DNA of 64,000 nucleotides from Streptomyces hygroscopicus (GCA_002021875.1 CP018627.1:1674001-1738000); one strand, 5' to 3'; positions 35,401-43,784 are shown, counted from the first letter of the stretch. A program made the numbers and translations. The notes: a model not told the origin generated them from the letters alone.

Positions 35401-38400
35401 GGGGTCGCCGAGGACACGTACGCTCTGCATCCGCGCGGGCAGCAGCAGCCGCCGGTCGTCCTCGTCGAGCAGCCCGGCGAGAAGGAGTTGGGCGCACAGG
35501 TCGACGAGGACGGGGTGGATGCGCAGACCGTGTCCGGGGGCGCGGGCGGCCTCGGGGATCCGTACCCGGGCCCAGAAGCTGTTGCCGTGGCGGGCGGCGG
35601 ACACTTCGGTGATGCCCTGGAAAGCCGGTCCGTGTGCCACGCCCCGGGCCCGCAGATTGGCGTAGAGGGCGTTGGCCTCGACGGGCAGCGGATGGCGCAG
35701 GGCGAGGGTCCGGACGGACGCGGCGCGGGAGCGCGCCGGTGCGGCGAGTCTGCGGAGCACCGCGGTGGCCTGCCGCACCCAGGCGCCGTCCTCGTCGCGT
35801 CCGAACATCTCGCATTCGGCGCGGTCGACGGCGGCGATGGTCACCGTGGTGGAGAGCTCGGTGTGGTCGGCGAGCCGCAGCAGTTCGCGGAAGTGCAGAT
35901 CGGTGACCTCGACCTCCTCGGGCTCGGCGCCGAACACCTCGCAGGCGGCGGTGAGCGCGAGGGCGTAGGAGGCCGCGCCGGGCAGGACGGGCGCGTCGTG
36001 CACCCGGTGGTCGTCGAGCCAGGGCAGGGCCGCGGTGCCGGTGCGGGCGCGCCAGGAGTGGCGCACGGGTTCGCCGGGCATCTCCAGATGCGCGCCGGGC
36101 AGCGCGCCGGCCGGGCTTGCGTCGAGCGAGGCGTCGGAGGGCGCGGCGAGCGGGGCGTCGGCCCAGTGGCGGGTGCGGTCGAAGGTGATGGGCGGTACGT
36201 CGGCGAGGGCGGCGTCCGCGTACAGCACGGACCAGTCGACGGGGACGCCCGCGCAGTGCAGCGCGGCCAGCTGGGTCCGGAACGTGGCCGGCTCGTCCTC
36301 GTCGCGGCGGAGGGTGGGCAGGACGACGGGGTCCTTCACCAGACCGGCAAGACCGCGCAGGACGGGGTGGGTGATGACCGGGTGGGGGGATATTTCGACG
36401 TACACCAGGTGGCGGTCGGCCGCGGCGGCGGCGACGGCCGCGGAGAACCGGACCGGGTGGCGCAGATTGGCGCACCAGTATTCGGCGTCGAAGGCGGGCG
36501 GGGTGTGCGGATCGTCGAGGACGGTGGTGTAGAAGGGCACGTCCGGGCGGCGGGGGGTGAGGTCGGCCAGGGCGGTGCGCAGATCGGCCAGGAGCGGGTC
36601 CACCTGGGGTGAGTGCGAGGCGACGTCCACGGCGATCAGCGCGGCGGGCACGGAGCGGGCCTGCCAGCCGGCGACGAGCCGTTCGACGTGGGCGGTGTCC
36701 CCGGCCACCACGGTGGAGCCGGGCGCGGCCATGACGGCGACCGTGACCGCTGCCGCGGCGCCGCCGGTGTCGAGTTCGGCCTGCACCTCGTCGGCGCCGA
36801 GGTCCACCGTGGCCATGGTGCCGTTCCCGGCGACGCGGGTGAGCAGGGCGGAGCGGCGGCAGATCACCTTGGCCCCGTCGGCCGGGGAGAGCGCTCCGGC
36901 CACCACTGCGGCGGCGACCTCGCCCATGGAGTGGCCGATGACCCCGGCGGGCTGCACGCCGTGGGCGCGCCAGGTGGCGGCGAGCGCGGTCTGCAGGGCG
37001 AACAGCACGGGCTGCACCCGGTCGCAGCCGGTCACCGGAGCGCCGGAGCGGACGATGTCGAGCACCGAGAATCCGGACTCGGCGGCGATGAGAGCGTCGG
37101 CCTCGGCGAGCGCCTCGGCGAAGGCCGGTTCGCTCTCCAGCAGCCGCCGTCCCATGCCGGGCCACTGGGAGCCCTGTCCGGAGAACACCCAGATCGGCCG
37201 GCGGGAGACCTCGGCGCCCACGGCGCCGGTGACTACGGCGGGGTGGGCCTGACCGGTGGCGAACGCCCTCAGGGCGCCGATGAGTTCGGCGCGGGAGGCG
37301 GTGGTGACGCCGAGCCGTCCGCGGCCGGCGCCGCGGCGCAGCGCCAGGGTGTGGGCGATGTCGCGCAGCGGGGCGTCCGCGCCGTCGCCCTCCAGCCAGT
37401 CCGCCATCCGCCGCGCGGCGGATGGCAGCGCGGCCGGGGACCCGGCGGGGACGAGGAACACCTGCGGAACGGCGCGGGTGGCGGGCCGGGGCCGCCGCGG
37501 TGCGGGGCGGGAGGCGGGTGCGCGGGCGGCGGGGGGTTGTTCCAGCACCACATGGGCGTTGGTCCCGGAGAAGCCGAAGGAGGACACGGCGGCCAGCCGC
37601 GGGCCGGTGCGCACCGGCCAGGGGGTGAGCTCGCGGGGGATGAAGAGGCGGGTTCCGCCGGCGTCGATGGTGCGATTCCACCGGGTGAAGTGCAGATTGG
37701 GCGGGATCAGTCCACGGCCCAGGCACAGCACGGCCTTGATCAGGCCGGTGACCCCGGCGGCGGGCTCCAGATGGCCCAGGTTGGTTTTGACCGAGGCGAG
37801 GGCGCAGCGGTCGCGGCCGGTTCCGTAGACCTGGGCGAGGCTGGCGAATTCGACCGGGTCGCCGACGGGGGTGCCGGTGCCGTGGGCCTCGACCATCCCG
37901 ACATCGGCGGGGTCGACCCCGGCGCGGCCGAGGGCCTCCTCGTACAGGGCGCGCTGGGCGGTGGCCGAGGGTGCGGCGAGCCCGTCGGAGTGGCCGTCCT
38001 GGTTGACGGCCGAGCCGCGCAGCACGGCCAGGATCCGGTCCCCGTCGCGCACGGCGTCGGTGAGGCGTTTGAGGACGACGATGCCGCAGCCCTCGCCGCG
38101 GACGAAACCGTCGGCGGCGGCGTCGAAGGCATGGCAGTGGCCGGTGTGCGAGAGCATGCCCATCCGGTCGAACGAGCGGGTGATCCGCGGCTCGAACATC
38201 AGGGTGACCCCGCCGGCCAGGGCCAGATCGCATTCCCCGGCGCGCAGCGCCTGGGCCGCCAGGTGGACGGCGACCAGGGAGGACGAGCACGCGGTGTCCA
38301 GGGCCACGGAGGGGCCGTGGAAACCGAGGAGGTAGGAGATCCGGCCGGTGGCGACGCAGTGCCCGTTGGCCAGGGCGGAGCCCTCCAGCTCGCGGGGGTG

Positions 38401-38835
38401 CCGGTCGAGCCGGTTCATGTAGTCGTTGTAGCTGAGCCCGGCGAAGACGCCGGTGGCGGTGGAGCCGAGCCGGTCGGGTGGCATCCCGGCGTGTTCCAGG
38501 GCCTCCCAGGCCACTTCGAGCAGTAACCGGTGCTGGGGGTCGAGGATGTCGGCCTCGCGCCCGGAGACGCCGAAGAAGTCGGCGTCGAAGCCGGACACGT
38601 CGCGCAGATATCCGCCGCGGACGGGCGGCGCGGACTCGGACCGGGCGGTCGTCATGGGGTCTGCCGCCCAGAGCGCGGCGCGCTCGGCGGGCGGTTCGGC
38701 GACGGCGTCGCGTCCGTCGGCCAGCAGCCGCCACAGGGCGGCGGGCGAGTCGGTGTCACCGGGAAGCCGGCAGCCCATGCCGACGATGGCGATGCGGCCG
38801 GGGGAACGGCTGGGAGCGGGGGTGTGCTGGCTCAT
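32449..38835 (-). CDS. Type I reducing polyketide synthase, mycocerosic-acid-synthase-like (KS-AT-DH-ER-KR-ACP)
   Basis: A 2128-residue single-module PKS. KS (about residues 12-435) has an intact triad: Cys183 in DTACSSS, His318 in EAHGTGT, His355 in NLGHLEP. AT (about 525-830) has GHSMGE and VASHSPQVD, the pattern of methylmalonyl-CoA-using mycocerosic acid synthases. DH (about 905-1190) has HRVHDAPVLP (Asp where Gly is usual) and HPVLVDLCAQ. ER (about 1385-1690) has LNFRDVL and GGTGLAAIAVARLLG. KR (about 1720-1920) has TGGLGGLG and GQGAYAAANAW. ACP (about 2030-2100) has LGFDSLLAMEL. There is no thioesterase. Length and order match MAS, which elongates acyl chains iteratively with methylmalonyl units, giving saturated methyl-branched chains. 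A ketosynthase gene lies 85 bp upstream, probably in the same operon. Confidence 0.92.
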   Translation of the reverse strand: MSQHTPAPSRSPGRIAIVGMGCRLPGDTDSPAALWRLLADGRDAVAEPPAERAALWAADPMTTARSESAPPVRGGYLRDVSGFDADFFGVSGREADILDPQHRLLLEVAWEALEHAGMPPDRLGSTATGVFAGLSYNDYMNRLDRHPRELEGSALANGHCVATGRISYLLGFHGPSVALDTACSSSLVAVHLAAQALRAGECDLALAGGVTLMFEPRITRSFDRMGMLSHTGHCHAFDAAADGFVRGEGCGIVVLKRLTDAVRDGDRILAVLRGSAVNQDGHSDGLAAPSATAQRALYEEALGRAGVDPADVGMVEAHGTGTPVGDPVEFASLAQVYGTGRDRCALASVKTNLGHLEPAAGVTGLIKAVLCLGRGLIPPNLHFTRWNRTIDAGGTRLFIPRELTPWPVRTGPRLAAVSSFGFSGTNAHVVLEQPPAARAPASRPAPRRPRPATRAVPQVFLVPAGSPAALPSAARRMADWLEGDGADAPLRDIAHTLALRRGAGRGRLGVTTASRAELIGALRAFATGQAHPAVVTGAVGAEVSRRPIWVFSGQGSQWPGMGRRLLESEPAFAEALAEADALIAAESGFSVLDIVRSGAPVTGCDRVQPVLFALQTALAATWRAHGVQPAGVIGHSMGEVAAAVVAGALSPADGAKVICRRSALLTRVAGNGTMATVDLGADEVQAELDTGGAAAAVTVAVMAAPGSTVVAGDTAHVERLVAGWQARSVPAALIAVDVASHSPQVDPLLADLRTALADLTPRRPDVPFYTTVLDDPHTPPAFDAEYWCANLRHPVRFSAAVAAAAADRHLVYVEISPHPVITHPVLRGLAGLVKDPVVLPTLRRDEDEPATFRTQLAALHCAGVPVDWSVLYADAALADVPPITFDRTRHWADAPLAAPSDASLDASPAGALPGAHLEMPGEPVRHSWRARTGTAALPWLDDHRVHDAPVLPGAASYALALTAACEVFGAEPEEVEVTDLHFRELLRLADHTELSTTVTIAAVDRAECEMFGRDEDGAWVRQATAVLRRLAAPARSRAASVRTLALRHPLPVEANALYANLRARGVAHGPAFQGITEVSAARHGNSFWARVRIPEAARAPGHGLRIHPVLVDLCAQLLLAGLLDEDDRRLLLPARMQSVRVLGDPETAVYCHARLAETTPGATVGHVRLLDADGRPVLAVDGLRIVHSAAADRTAEADQWFLEVGWRRATRPAATRPPGRWLIVGEADGTARPVAAALRNAGATARVWETPLADEGLDAFRDALTSRLTRPGDRPRAVVLLCGPRPADGGARDGLRRTRRLLAAAQALTARFPEPPRLYAATCGARTVTPGDLADPGQSPLRGLVRVLALEHPELRATLVDTDPAAPDELAETLAAELLADGHEEEIALRDSARYTAELDYAPLTDTERTTASARTVRCGTDGFRLRAGRLGDLGSLELTTAPRRRPGPGEVELRVLAAGLNFRDVLTAMGLLPGDENIRYRLGFECAGEVSAVGPGVDHLRAGDRVVAADVHGGAFGSFTVVPADRTAPLPEGLAPDTAAGLPIAFLTAWYALRHIGQVTAGERVLIHSATGGTGLAAIAVARLLGAEVLATAGSEEKRRFLRAMGIAHVMDSRSLDFRDEVQEATGGEGVDVVLNSLAGSAIRAGLECLRPFGRFIELGVRDILSDAPLGLSPLRHNITFSTVDLRELQLARPQVYAAMLREVLAAITEGRLRPLRCTTYPLAEVTDAFRLMAGARHIGKLVLTIPQEGQVDAVLPDGPLTVCEGGTYIVTGGLGGLGLATACWLARQGAGHLVLSGRTAPVGAAARTLAELSAAGTRITVVTGDISHPGTADRLVAAATAPDGASLNGVVHSAMVLDDAAVANIREDQLGRVWAPKVTGAWRLHQATEGHWLDWFAVYSSMASLLGNAGQGAYAAANAWLDGFAAWRSAHGLPTLAVNWGPWGETGVATGFADLGYQTIPTEQGLGALGALLAHRRVQTGVIPGEPATWIPAAGRRSALFAPLLPGEDTPVAARESTDDIRARLAALPAGPARRTALESYLTDHIRAVLRLSGATLDPQTPLRSLGFDSLLAMELRVRLETGLNIKLPGNFVWRHPTLEALAAGLAQQLGLDPADRPEERLGAPG

Positions 38836-38920
38836 CGGGGTCTCCGTGGGTGGTGCTCGACCCGGGGTGGGGGCCGTGAGGGGGGCCGTGGGGTGGAGAT
38901 CGCCGCGGGGGTGTACGGAC

Positions 38921-40267
38921 TCAGGTGGTGTCCGGGCCGCCCAGCAGCATCGCGTGCTTCACGCCACCGATCTGGTAGTTGAAGCTGAGCGCGTGGCCGA
39001 AGTCGAGGGGACGGGTGCGGGTGCCGGGGACGGGGTCGAAGGGGAGTCCGTCCGCGGGCTGTTCGCAGTTGGCCGTGGGGCACACCTCGCCGAACTCCAT
39101 CATCATCAGGGTCAGGGCGAGGCCGACGCAGCCGGAGGCCGCTCCGTGGTGGCCGAAGCATCCCTCCTGGGAGGACATCAGCACGGTGGAGTCGGGGCCG
39201 TAGAGCTCGCGGATGGTGTTGGCCTCAAGGGCGGTGACGGCGGCGCCGCCGTCGCTGGCGCCGTTGATGTACGGCACCTGCTCGATCCGCCATCGGTCGC
39301 CCAGGCAGAGGCGGACGGCCCTGGCGAGCTGCGCACCCGTGTCGTCGGCGGCGAGCGGGGTGGCCAGGCCGTCGCGGGTCATGGCGGCGGCGAGCACCTG
39401 GCCGTAGAGGTGGGCGCCGCGGCGAGCGGCGTGCTGCCTGCTTTCCAGGATCACGGTGGCGGATCCCTCGCCGTGGTTGATGCAGTCGGCGCGCCGGTCG
39501 TAGGGGCGCATCAGGGAGTCGAAGGACGGCAGCAGATCGGGCATTCCGGCGGCGTCCACCGCGTCGTAGGCGTGCTGTGCGCCGCGCAGCAGCCGCTGCC
39601 CCTTCTGGATCAGGCCGACGTTGAAGACGTCGACGCCGGTCACCACCGCGAGGTCGGTCTCGCCGGTCGCGATGAGGCGGCGGGCGTTGCCGATCTGCAC
39701 GGCGGCGGAGGCGCAGCCGCAGGACACGGTGAAGCAGGGGCCGACGGTCCGGGTCAGCGCGCCCTGGACGACGGCCACATCGGAGGGGGACACGGCCTGT
39801 TCGGCCGCGACGAACATCTCCAGGGCGTCGAAGGTGGTGGTGGCGTCGGGGTCGACGCCGAGCAGGGTGAGATAGCTGTCCACATTGGCGTCCACGCTGC
39901 CGCGGCCGACGAGCAGGGCCGCCTCGGACAGATCACCGGCGGCCAGGTCGAGTTCGGCGTCGGCGCACGCCTCGACGAGAGAGACCAGGCCGTACCGGTG
40001 GGCGTTGGTGTAGTGGCGGGAGAAGAACTCGGGGATGTCGGGGAGTCGCTCCTCGAACTGCCCGGCGCTCAGGTGGACCGAGCCGTAGTGGCTGTTCAGC
40101 CGGTCGAGGACGGTGCGGCCCTGGGAGGCGATGTCCCACACCTGGGCCGCGGTGAAGACGGGTTCGGCGCCGCCCGGAAGGCAGAAGCCGAGGCCGGTGA
40201 CGACGGCGTCCCGGGCGTTCCCGGCGCCGCCCGGAGCCGGGCGGGATGGGTCGTGGGGCGAGCTCAC
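38921..40267 (-). CDS. Stand-alone ketosynthase-like protein lacking the first catalytic His
   Basis: A 448-residue FabF-type thiolase-fold protein. The nucleophile region is TVSCGCASAAVQIG (Cys185, possibly Cys183). At the HGTGT position the sequence is YINGASDGGAAVTALE, so the first His is Ala (about residue 337). The second His is kept in GCFGHHGAASG (about 373). A C-A-H set should not decarboxylate malonyl-ACP normally and may instead transfer acyl groups or prime the neighbouring PKS. GTG 40267 was chosen: it overlaps the TGA of a 10-codon mini-ORF (GTGA). A longer frame starts at 40369. It is the first gene before the PKS. Confidence 0.82.
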   Translation of the reverse strand: MSSPHDPSRPAPGGAGNARDAVVTGLGFCLPGGAEPVFTAAQVWDIASQGRTVLDRLNSHYGSVHLSAGQFEERLPDIPEFFSRHYTNAHRYGLVSLVEACADAELDLAAGDLSEAALLVGRGSVDANVDSYLTLLGVDPDATTTFDALEMFVAAEQAVSPSDVAVVQGALTRTVGPCFTVSCGCASAAVQIGNARRLIATGETDLAVVTGVDVFNVGLIQKGQRLLRGAQHAYDAVDAAGMPDLLPSFDSLMRPYDRRADCINHGEGSATVILESRQHAARRGAHLYGQVLAAAMTRDGLATPLAADDTGAQLARAVRLCLGDRWRIEQVPYINGASDGGAAVTALEANTIRELYGPDSTVLMSSQEGCFGHHGAASGCVGLALTLMMMEFGEVCPTANCEQPADGLPFDPVPGTRTRPLDFGHALSFNYQIGGVKHAMLLGGPDTT

Positions 40268-40297
40268 GGCGCTCTGCCGGATCTGGAAAGAGTCATG
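40265..40297 (-). other. Ten-codon leader ORF coupled to the ketosynthase start
   Basis: ATG at 40297 follows an AAAGGGA site and reads ten codons (MTLSRSGRAP) to a TGA that overlaps the ketosynthase GTG as GTGA. The ketosynthase GTG has no good ribosome site of its own, so re-initiation after this short ORF is plausible. Alternatively it marks the true start with a frameshift. Confidence 0.4.
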
Positions 40298-40484
40298 ACG
40301 GTGGTCCCTTTCGCTCCCACCGGAGTACGGACCCGTCGGTATGGCGCGTCGCCGAAAGCGCGGTGGCACCGTCGGTGGGCCGGAATCCGTTCATCGGCGA
40401 ATTCGGCACGTACGGCGCGGCGTTGGGCGTACTCGAGGCCTTTCCTCGTTGGATGGTGAGTCGTCTCCGTTCGGGAGTCGCTCA

Positions 40485-40497
40485 CCTTTCGGAAAGG
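40485..40497. promoter_or_regulatory. Palindrome CCTTTCGGAAAGG
   Basis: A near-perfect 13-nt palindrome sharing CTTTCNGAAAG with the site at 40672. It lies between the divergent ketosynthase and Lrp genes and is a candidate operator for the Lrp-type regulator. Confidence 0.4.
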
Positions 40498-40671
40498 ACG
40501 GGTGGAATAGATGACGGTACGCCCAGGGAGACATGGGCCGGTAGGTGGTATCGCATCACCGAGGTGGATTCGGCCGGTCCGGCGCACCACTCTTGTACCC
40601 CCGGAGCCCGTGCCGCGCGACCCCTGGAAAGAAGAGGCTCGCGCCCCGGTTCACGCCCCCCTCTGGTGGAA

Positions 40672-40684
40672 TCTTTCTGAAAGA
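40672..40684. promoter_or_regulatory. Palindrome TCTTTCTGAAAGA
   Basis: A perfect 13-nt palindrome 104 nt upstream of the Lrp gene, the second copy of CTTTCNGAAAG. Two spaced sites fit the way Lrp/AsnC octamers wrap DNA. Confidence 0.45.
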
Positions 40685-40788
40685 GCGTACAGAAAAAGAC
40701 GCCTCAGGCATTCAATGAGTGTGGGGCGGTTTGAAAGCACGGAAGAGCCCTTCACGCATGGGGCAGAAACCGTAAAGGACGACAAAAG

Positions 40789-41280
40789 ATGACATATCCG
40801 CCCCCACTGTTCGACGATCTGGACCGCAAGATCGTCGCGGCACTGGTCGCCAATGCCAGGACCAGCTTCACGGAGATCGGCGCCGCGATCGGGCTCTCGG
40901 CCTCGGCGGTCAAACGCCGTGTCGACCGGATGCGGGAGACCGATGTGATCACCGGCTTCACCACCACTGTGCGCCCGGCCGCCCTCGGCTGGCGGACCGA
41001 GGCGTATGTCGAGGTGTACTGCGACAGCGCCGCACCACCCCGGCGTCTCGCGGAGGTCGTGCGCAACTATCCGGAGATCATCGCGGCCATGACGGTGACC
41101 GGCGGCGCGGACGCCCTGCTGCATGTCATGGCCACCGATGTGGAGCACTTCGAGGAGGTGCTGGAGCGCATCCGGGCCGAACCGTTCGTCCGCCAGACGA
41201 TCAGCTACATGGTGCTGTCCCACCTGCTCACGGGCAGTCCGGAGGCCGGTTCGGCGCCACCCGCCACCGCGACGCAATGA
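40789..41280 (+). CDS. Lrp/AsnC family regulator
   Basis: A 163-residue regulator with an N-terminal AsnC helix-turn-helix (LDRKIVAALVANARTSFTEIGAAIGLSASAVKRRVDRM, about residues 11-48) and a C-terminal RAM ligand-binding domain (about 65-148). Lrp proteins sense amino acids; the two genes downstream act on arginine/ornithine-type substrates, so arginine or ornithine is the likely effector. AAAGGACGAC precedes the ATG. The palindromes upstream are candidate sites. Confidence 0.92.
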   Translation: MTYPPPLFDDLDRKIVAALVANARTSFTEIGAAIGLSASAVKRRVDRMRETDVITGFTTTVRPAALGWRTEAYVEVYCDSAAPPRRLAEVVRNYPEIIAAMTVTGGADALLHVMATDVEHFEEVLERIRAEPFVRQTISYMVLSHLLTGSPEAGSAPPATATQ

Positions 41281-41413
41281 ACCGCCGCGAGACAGCCTCA
41301 GCACGCAGCATCGGTGCGCCTACACGCAGTTTTCCATTCTTGTCTCCCCTCTCCTCCGTTTTCTACCGTTGATTCATCCCCCCGGTCGCCCGCGGAAGCG
41401 AGAGGAATCCTCC

Positions 41414-42223
41414 GTGTCCCTTACGCGCGTGCCGCGCCCCAGGCGCTTCTTGACCTGTGCCCCCAGATATTTCGATGTGCGGTATGCCATCAATCCCTGG
41501 ATGCGTGAGGACACCGAGGTCGATACCGACCTCGCCCGGGCGCAATGGGAGACGCTGATCCGCGCCTACCGCGACCACGGCCATCGGGTCGAATTCATCG
41601 AGCCGGTGGCGGGGCTGCCGGACATGGTGTTCGCGGCGAACTCGGCCCTCGTCCTGGAGGGCCGGGTCTTCGGCTCGCGATTCCACGCACCGCAGCGCCG
41701 GCCGGAACAGCTCGCCTACGAACGGTGGTTCAAGGCCAACGGTTTCGACGTCCATCCGCCGGAGTCGGTGTGCGAGGGCGAGGGCGACCTGGTGCCGGCC
41801 GGGCCCTTCGTCCTGGCGGGCACGGGCTTTCGCACCACCCGGGCGGCCCACCAGGAGGTGCAGGAGTTCTTCGGGGTGCCGACCATCAGCCTGCTGCTGG
41901 TGGACCCGTACTTCTACCACCTGGACACCGCGCTGTTCGTCCTCGACGACCAGAACATCGCCTACTACCCGGAGGCGTTCTCGCCCGGCAGCCGTGAGGT
42001 GCTGGAGCGGCTCTACCCCGACGCGCTGATCGCCACCCGCGACGACGCCATGGCCTTCGGGCTCAATTCCGTCTCCGACGGCCGCCATGTCTTCGTCGCC
42101 CCCCGGGCCACCGGCCTCATCGACCAGCTCACCGACCGCGGTTACGTCCCCGTCCCCGTCGACCTGTCGGAACTGCACAAGGCCGGCGGGGGCATCAAGT
42201 GCTGCACACAGGAGATCCGCTGA
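41414..42223 (+). CDS. ddaH: Dimethylarginine dimethylaminohydrolase/amidinotransferase-family protein
   Basis: A 269-residue pentein-fold hydrolase. It shows DMVFAANSALV (substrate loop), the catalytic His in YFYHLDTALFVLDD and the C-terminal nucleophile Cys in GGGIKCCTQEIR. The family hydrolyses guanidino groups, with dimethylarginine giving citrulline and dimethylamine; arginine-deiminase-like activity on another substrate is possible. The start is GTG 41414 behind AGAGGAA. Its TGA overlaps the ATG of the ornithine aminotransferase (TGATG), so the two are coupled. Confidence 0.88.
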   Translation: MSLTRVPRPRRFLTCAPRYFDVRYAINPWMREDTEVDTDLARAQWETLIRAYRDHGHRVEFIEPVAGLPDMVFAANSALVLEGRVFGSRFHAPQRRPEQLAYERWFKANGFDVHPPESVCEGEGDLVPAGPFVLAGTGFRTTRAAHQEVQEFFGVPTISLLLVDPYFYHLDTALFVLDDQNIAYYPEAFSPGSREVLERLYPDALIATRDDAMAFGLNSVSDGRHVFVAPRATGLIDQLTDRGYVPVPVDLSELHKAGGGIKCCTQEIR

Positions 42224-43485
42224 TGACCGCCACCATCCCCACCGCCTCCGGTTCCACCGCCGCCGCGGCGGACGGTGCCCGCGCCGCCCGCTCCTCGCGG
42301 GAGCTGATCCGCGCCGAGGAGTCCTCGCTCGCGCACAACTACCATCCGCTGCCCGTGGTCGTCGCCCGCGCCGAGGGCACCTGGGTCTGGGACGTCGAGG
42401 GACGCCGCTATCTGGACATGCTGGCCGGCTACTCGGCGCTCAACTTCGGCCACCGCCATCCGGCGCTCATCGAGGCGGCCCACCGCCAGCTCGACCAGCT
42501 CACGCTGACCTCGCGGGCCTTCCACAACGACCGGCTGGCCGGGTTCGCCGAGGGGGTGGCCGAGCTCACCGGGCTCTCCATGGTGCTGCCGATGAACACC
42601 GGCGCGGAGGCGGTGGAGAGCGGCATCAAGGTCGCCCGCAAGTGGGCGTACGAGGTCAAGGGCGTCGCCCCGGACCAGGCGACCATCGTGGTGGCGGCCG
42701 ACAACTTCCACGGCCGTACGACGACGATCGTCGGCTTCTCCAGCGACCCCGTCGCCCGCGACGGCTTCGGCCCGTTCGCCCCGGGCTTCCGGGTCGTGCC
42801 GTACAACGACCTCGCGGCGCTGGAGGCCGCCGTCGACGAGACCACGGCGGCGGTCCTCATCGAGCCCATCCAGGGCGAGGCGGGCGTCGTCATCCCCGAC
42901 GACGGCTATCTGCGGGGGGTGCGCGAGCTGACCCGGCGCACCGGGACGCTGTTCATCGCCGATGAGATCCAGTCCGGCCTGGGCCGCACCGGCACCACCC
43001 TGGCCGTCGAGCACGAGTCGGTGCTGCCGGATGTGCTGCTGCTCGGCAAGGCGCTGGGCGGCGGCATCGTGCCGGTGTCGGCGGTCGTGGCCGACCGTGC
43101 GGTGCTCGGAGTGCTGGGCCCCGGCGAGCACGGCTCCACCTTCGGCGGCAATCCGCTGGCCGCGGCGGTCGGCTCGGCCGTGGTCGACCTGCTGCGCACC
43201 GGCGAATTCCAGCGCCGCGCGACGGAGTTGGGCGAGGTGCTCAAGGCCGGGCTGGCCACGCTGACCGGCAAGGGCGTCGTGGGCTACCGCTGCCGCGGGC
43301 TGTGGGCGGGTGTCGATGTGGACCCCGCCCTCGGCACCGGGCGCGAGGTGAGCGAGCGGCTGATGGCCGAGGGGATCCTGGTCAAGGACACCCATGGGTC
43401 GACGATCCGGCTGGCACCGCCGCTGACCATCACCCGTGAGGAGCTGGAGGGGGCGCTGGCGGCGCTGGAGAAGGTGCTCGGCTGA
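42223..43485 (+). CDS. rocD: Ornithine aminotransferase
   Basis: A 420-residue class III PLP aminotransferase. Visible features: the start region SSLAHNYHPLPVVVARAEGTWVWD typical of ornithine aminotransferases, MNTGAEAVESGIKVARKW, the cofactor Asp in FIADEIQSGLGRTG, and the PLP Lys in LLGKALGGGIVPVSAV. It converts ornithine plus 2-oxoglutarate to glutamate semialdehyde plus glutamate in arginine breakdown. It starts one nucleotide inside the previous stop and is followed by a strong terminator, which marks the end of the Lrp-ddaH-rocD unit. Confidence 0.95.
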   Translation: MTATIPTASGSTAAAADGARAARSSRELIRAEESSLAHNYHPLPVVVARAEGTWVWDVEGRRYLDMLAGYSALNFGHRHPALIEAAHRQLDQLTLTSRAFHNDRLAGFAEGVAELTGLSMVLPMNTGAEAVESGIKVARKWAYEVKGVAPDQATIVVAADNFHGRTTTIVGFSSDPVARDGFGPFAPGFRVVPYNDLAALEAAVDETTAAVLIEPIQGEAGVVIPDDGYLRGVRELTRRTGTLFIADEIQSGLGRTGTTLAVEHESVLPDVLLLGKALGGGIVPVSAVVADRAVLGVLGPGEHGSTFGGNPLAAAVGSAVVDLLRTGEFQRRATELGEVLKAGLATLTGKGVVGYRCRGLWAGVDVDPALGTGREVSERLMAEGILVKDTHGSTIRLAPPLTITREELEGALAALEKVLG

Positions 43486-43508
43486 GCGATTGATCGAAAG
43501 CAACGAGG

Positions 43509-43546
43509 AGCGCCGGGCCGCATTACGTTTCATACGGCCCGGCGCT
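43509..43546 (+). terminator. Hairpin terminator after rocD
   Basis: A perfect 12-bp stem (AGCGCCGGGCCG with CGGCCCGGCGCT) and a 14-nt loop, 24 nt after the rocD stop and followed by TCGTCATG. It separates the arginine unit from the aminobenzoate operon. Confidence 0.8.
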
Positions 43547-43784
43547 TCGTCATGTTCAATCCGCGCGCAGATTCTTTTTCAGCGACCCTGTCGCGGTGCC
43601 GCGAGAACGCCGGATCGCAGATAACGCCCAGGTCACGGCGGCCTTTTCGAGTTTTTATGTACGTTGTTGAGCATTCCACTGTTCCCGATCGCACGGTGTG
43701 GAACACTTCGTGTCATCTCGCCGGGTGGACCTGACGGGAAGTTGACGGTTCTCGCAGGTCGGCGCGGTGGAGAAGGCAAACGTC

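Larger units (their letters stand above)
40268..40788. promoter_or_regulatory. 521-bp divergent control region between the PKS arm and the Lrp gene
   Basis: No intact gene is seen here beyond the short leader ORF. It is less GC-rich than its surroundings and holds two copies of the palindrome CTTTCNGAAAG (40485-40497 and 40672-40684) about 187 bp apart, plus half-sites such as GGAAAGAG. It must carry promoters for both the ketosynthase-PKS arm (minus) and the Lrp gene (plus). Confidence 0.5.

Noticed and set aside
32695..36612. A 1305-codon plus-strand frame opposite the PKS
   Set aside because: Low-complexity antisense sequence; the minus strand carries intact PKS catalytic motifs through the same bases.
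38921..40369. The ketosynthase starting at 40369
   Set aside because: The extra 34 residues are Arg/Pro-rich and unlike family starts; GTG 40267 sits at the start of homology and overlaps a leader stop. Not fully excluded.
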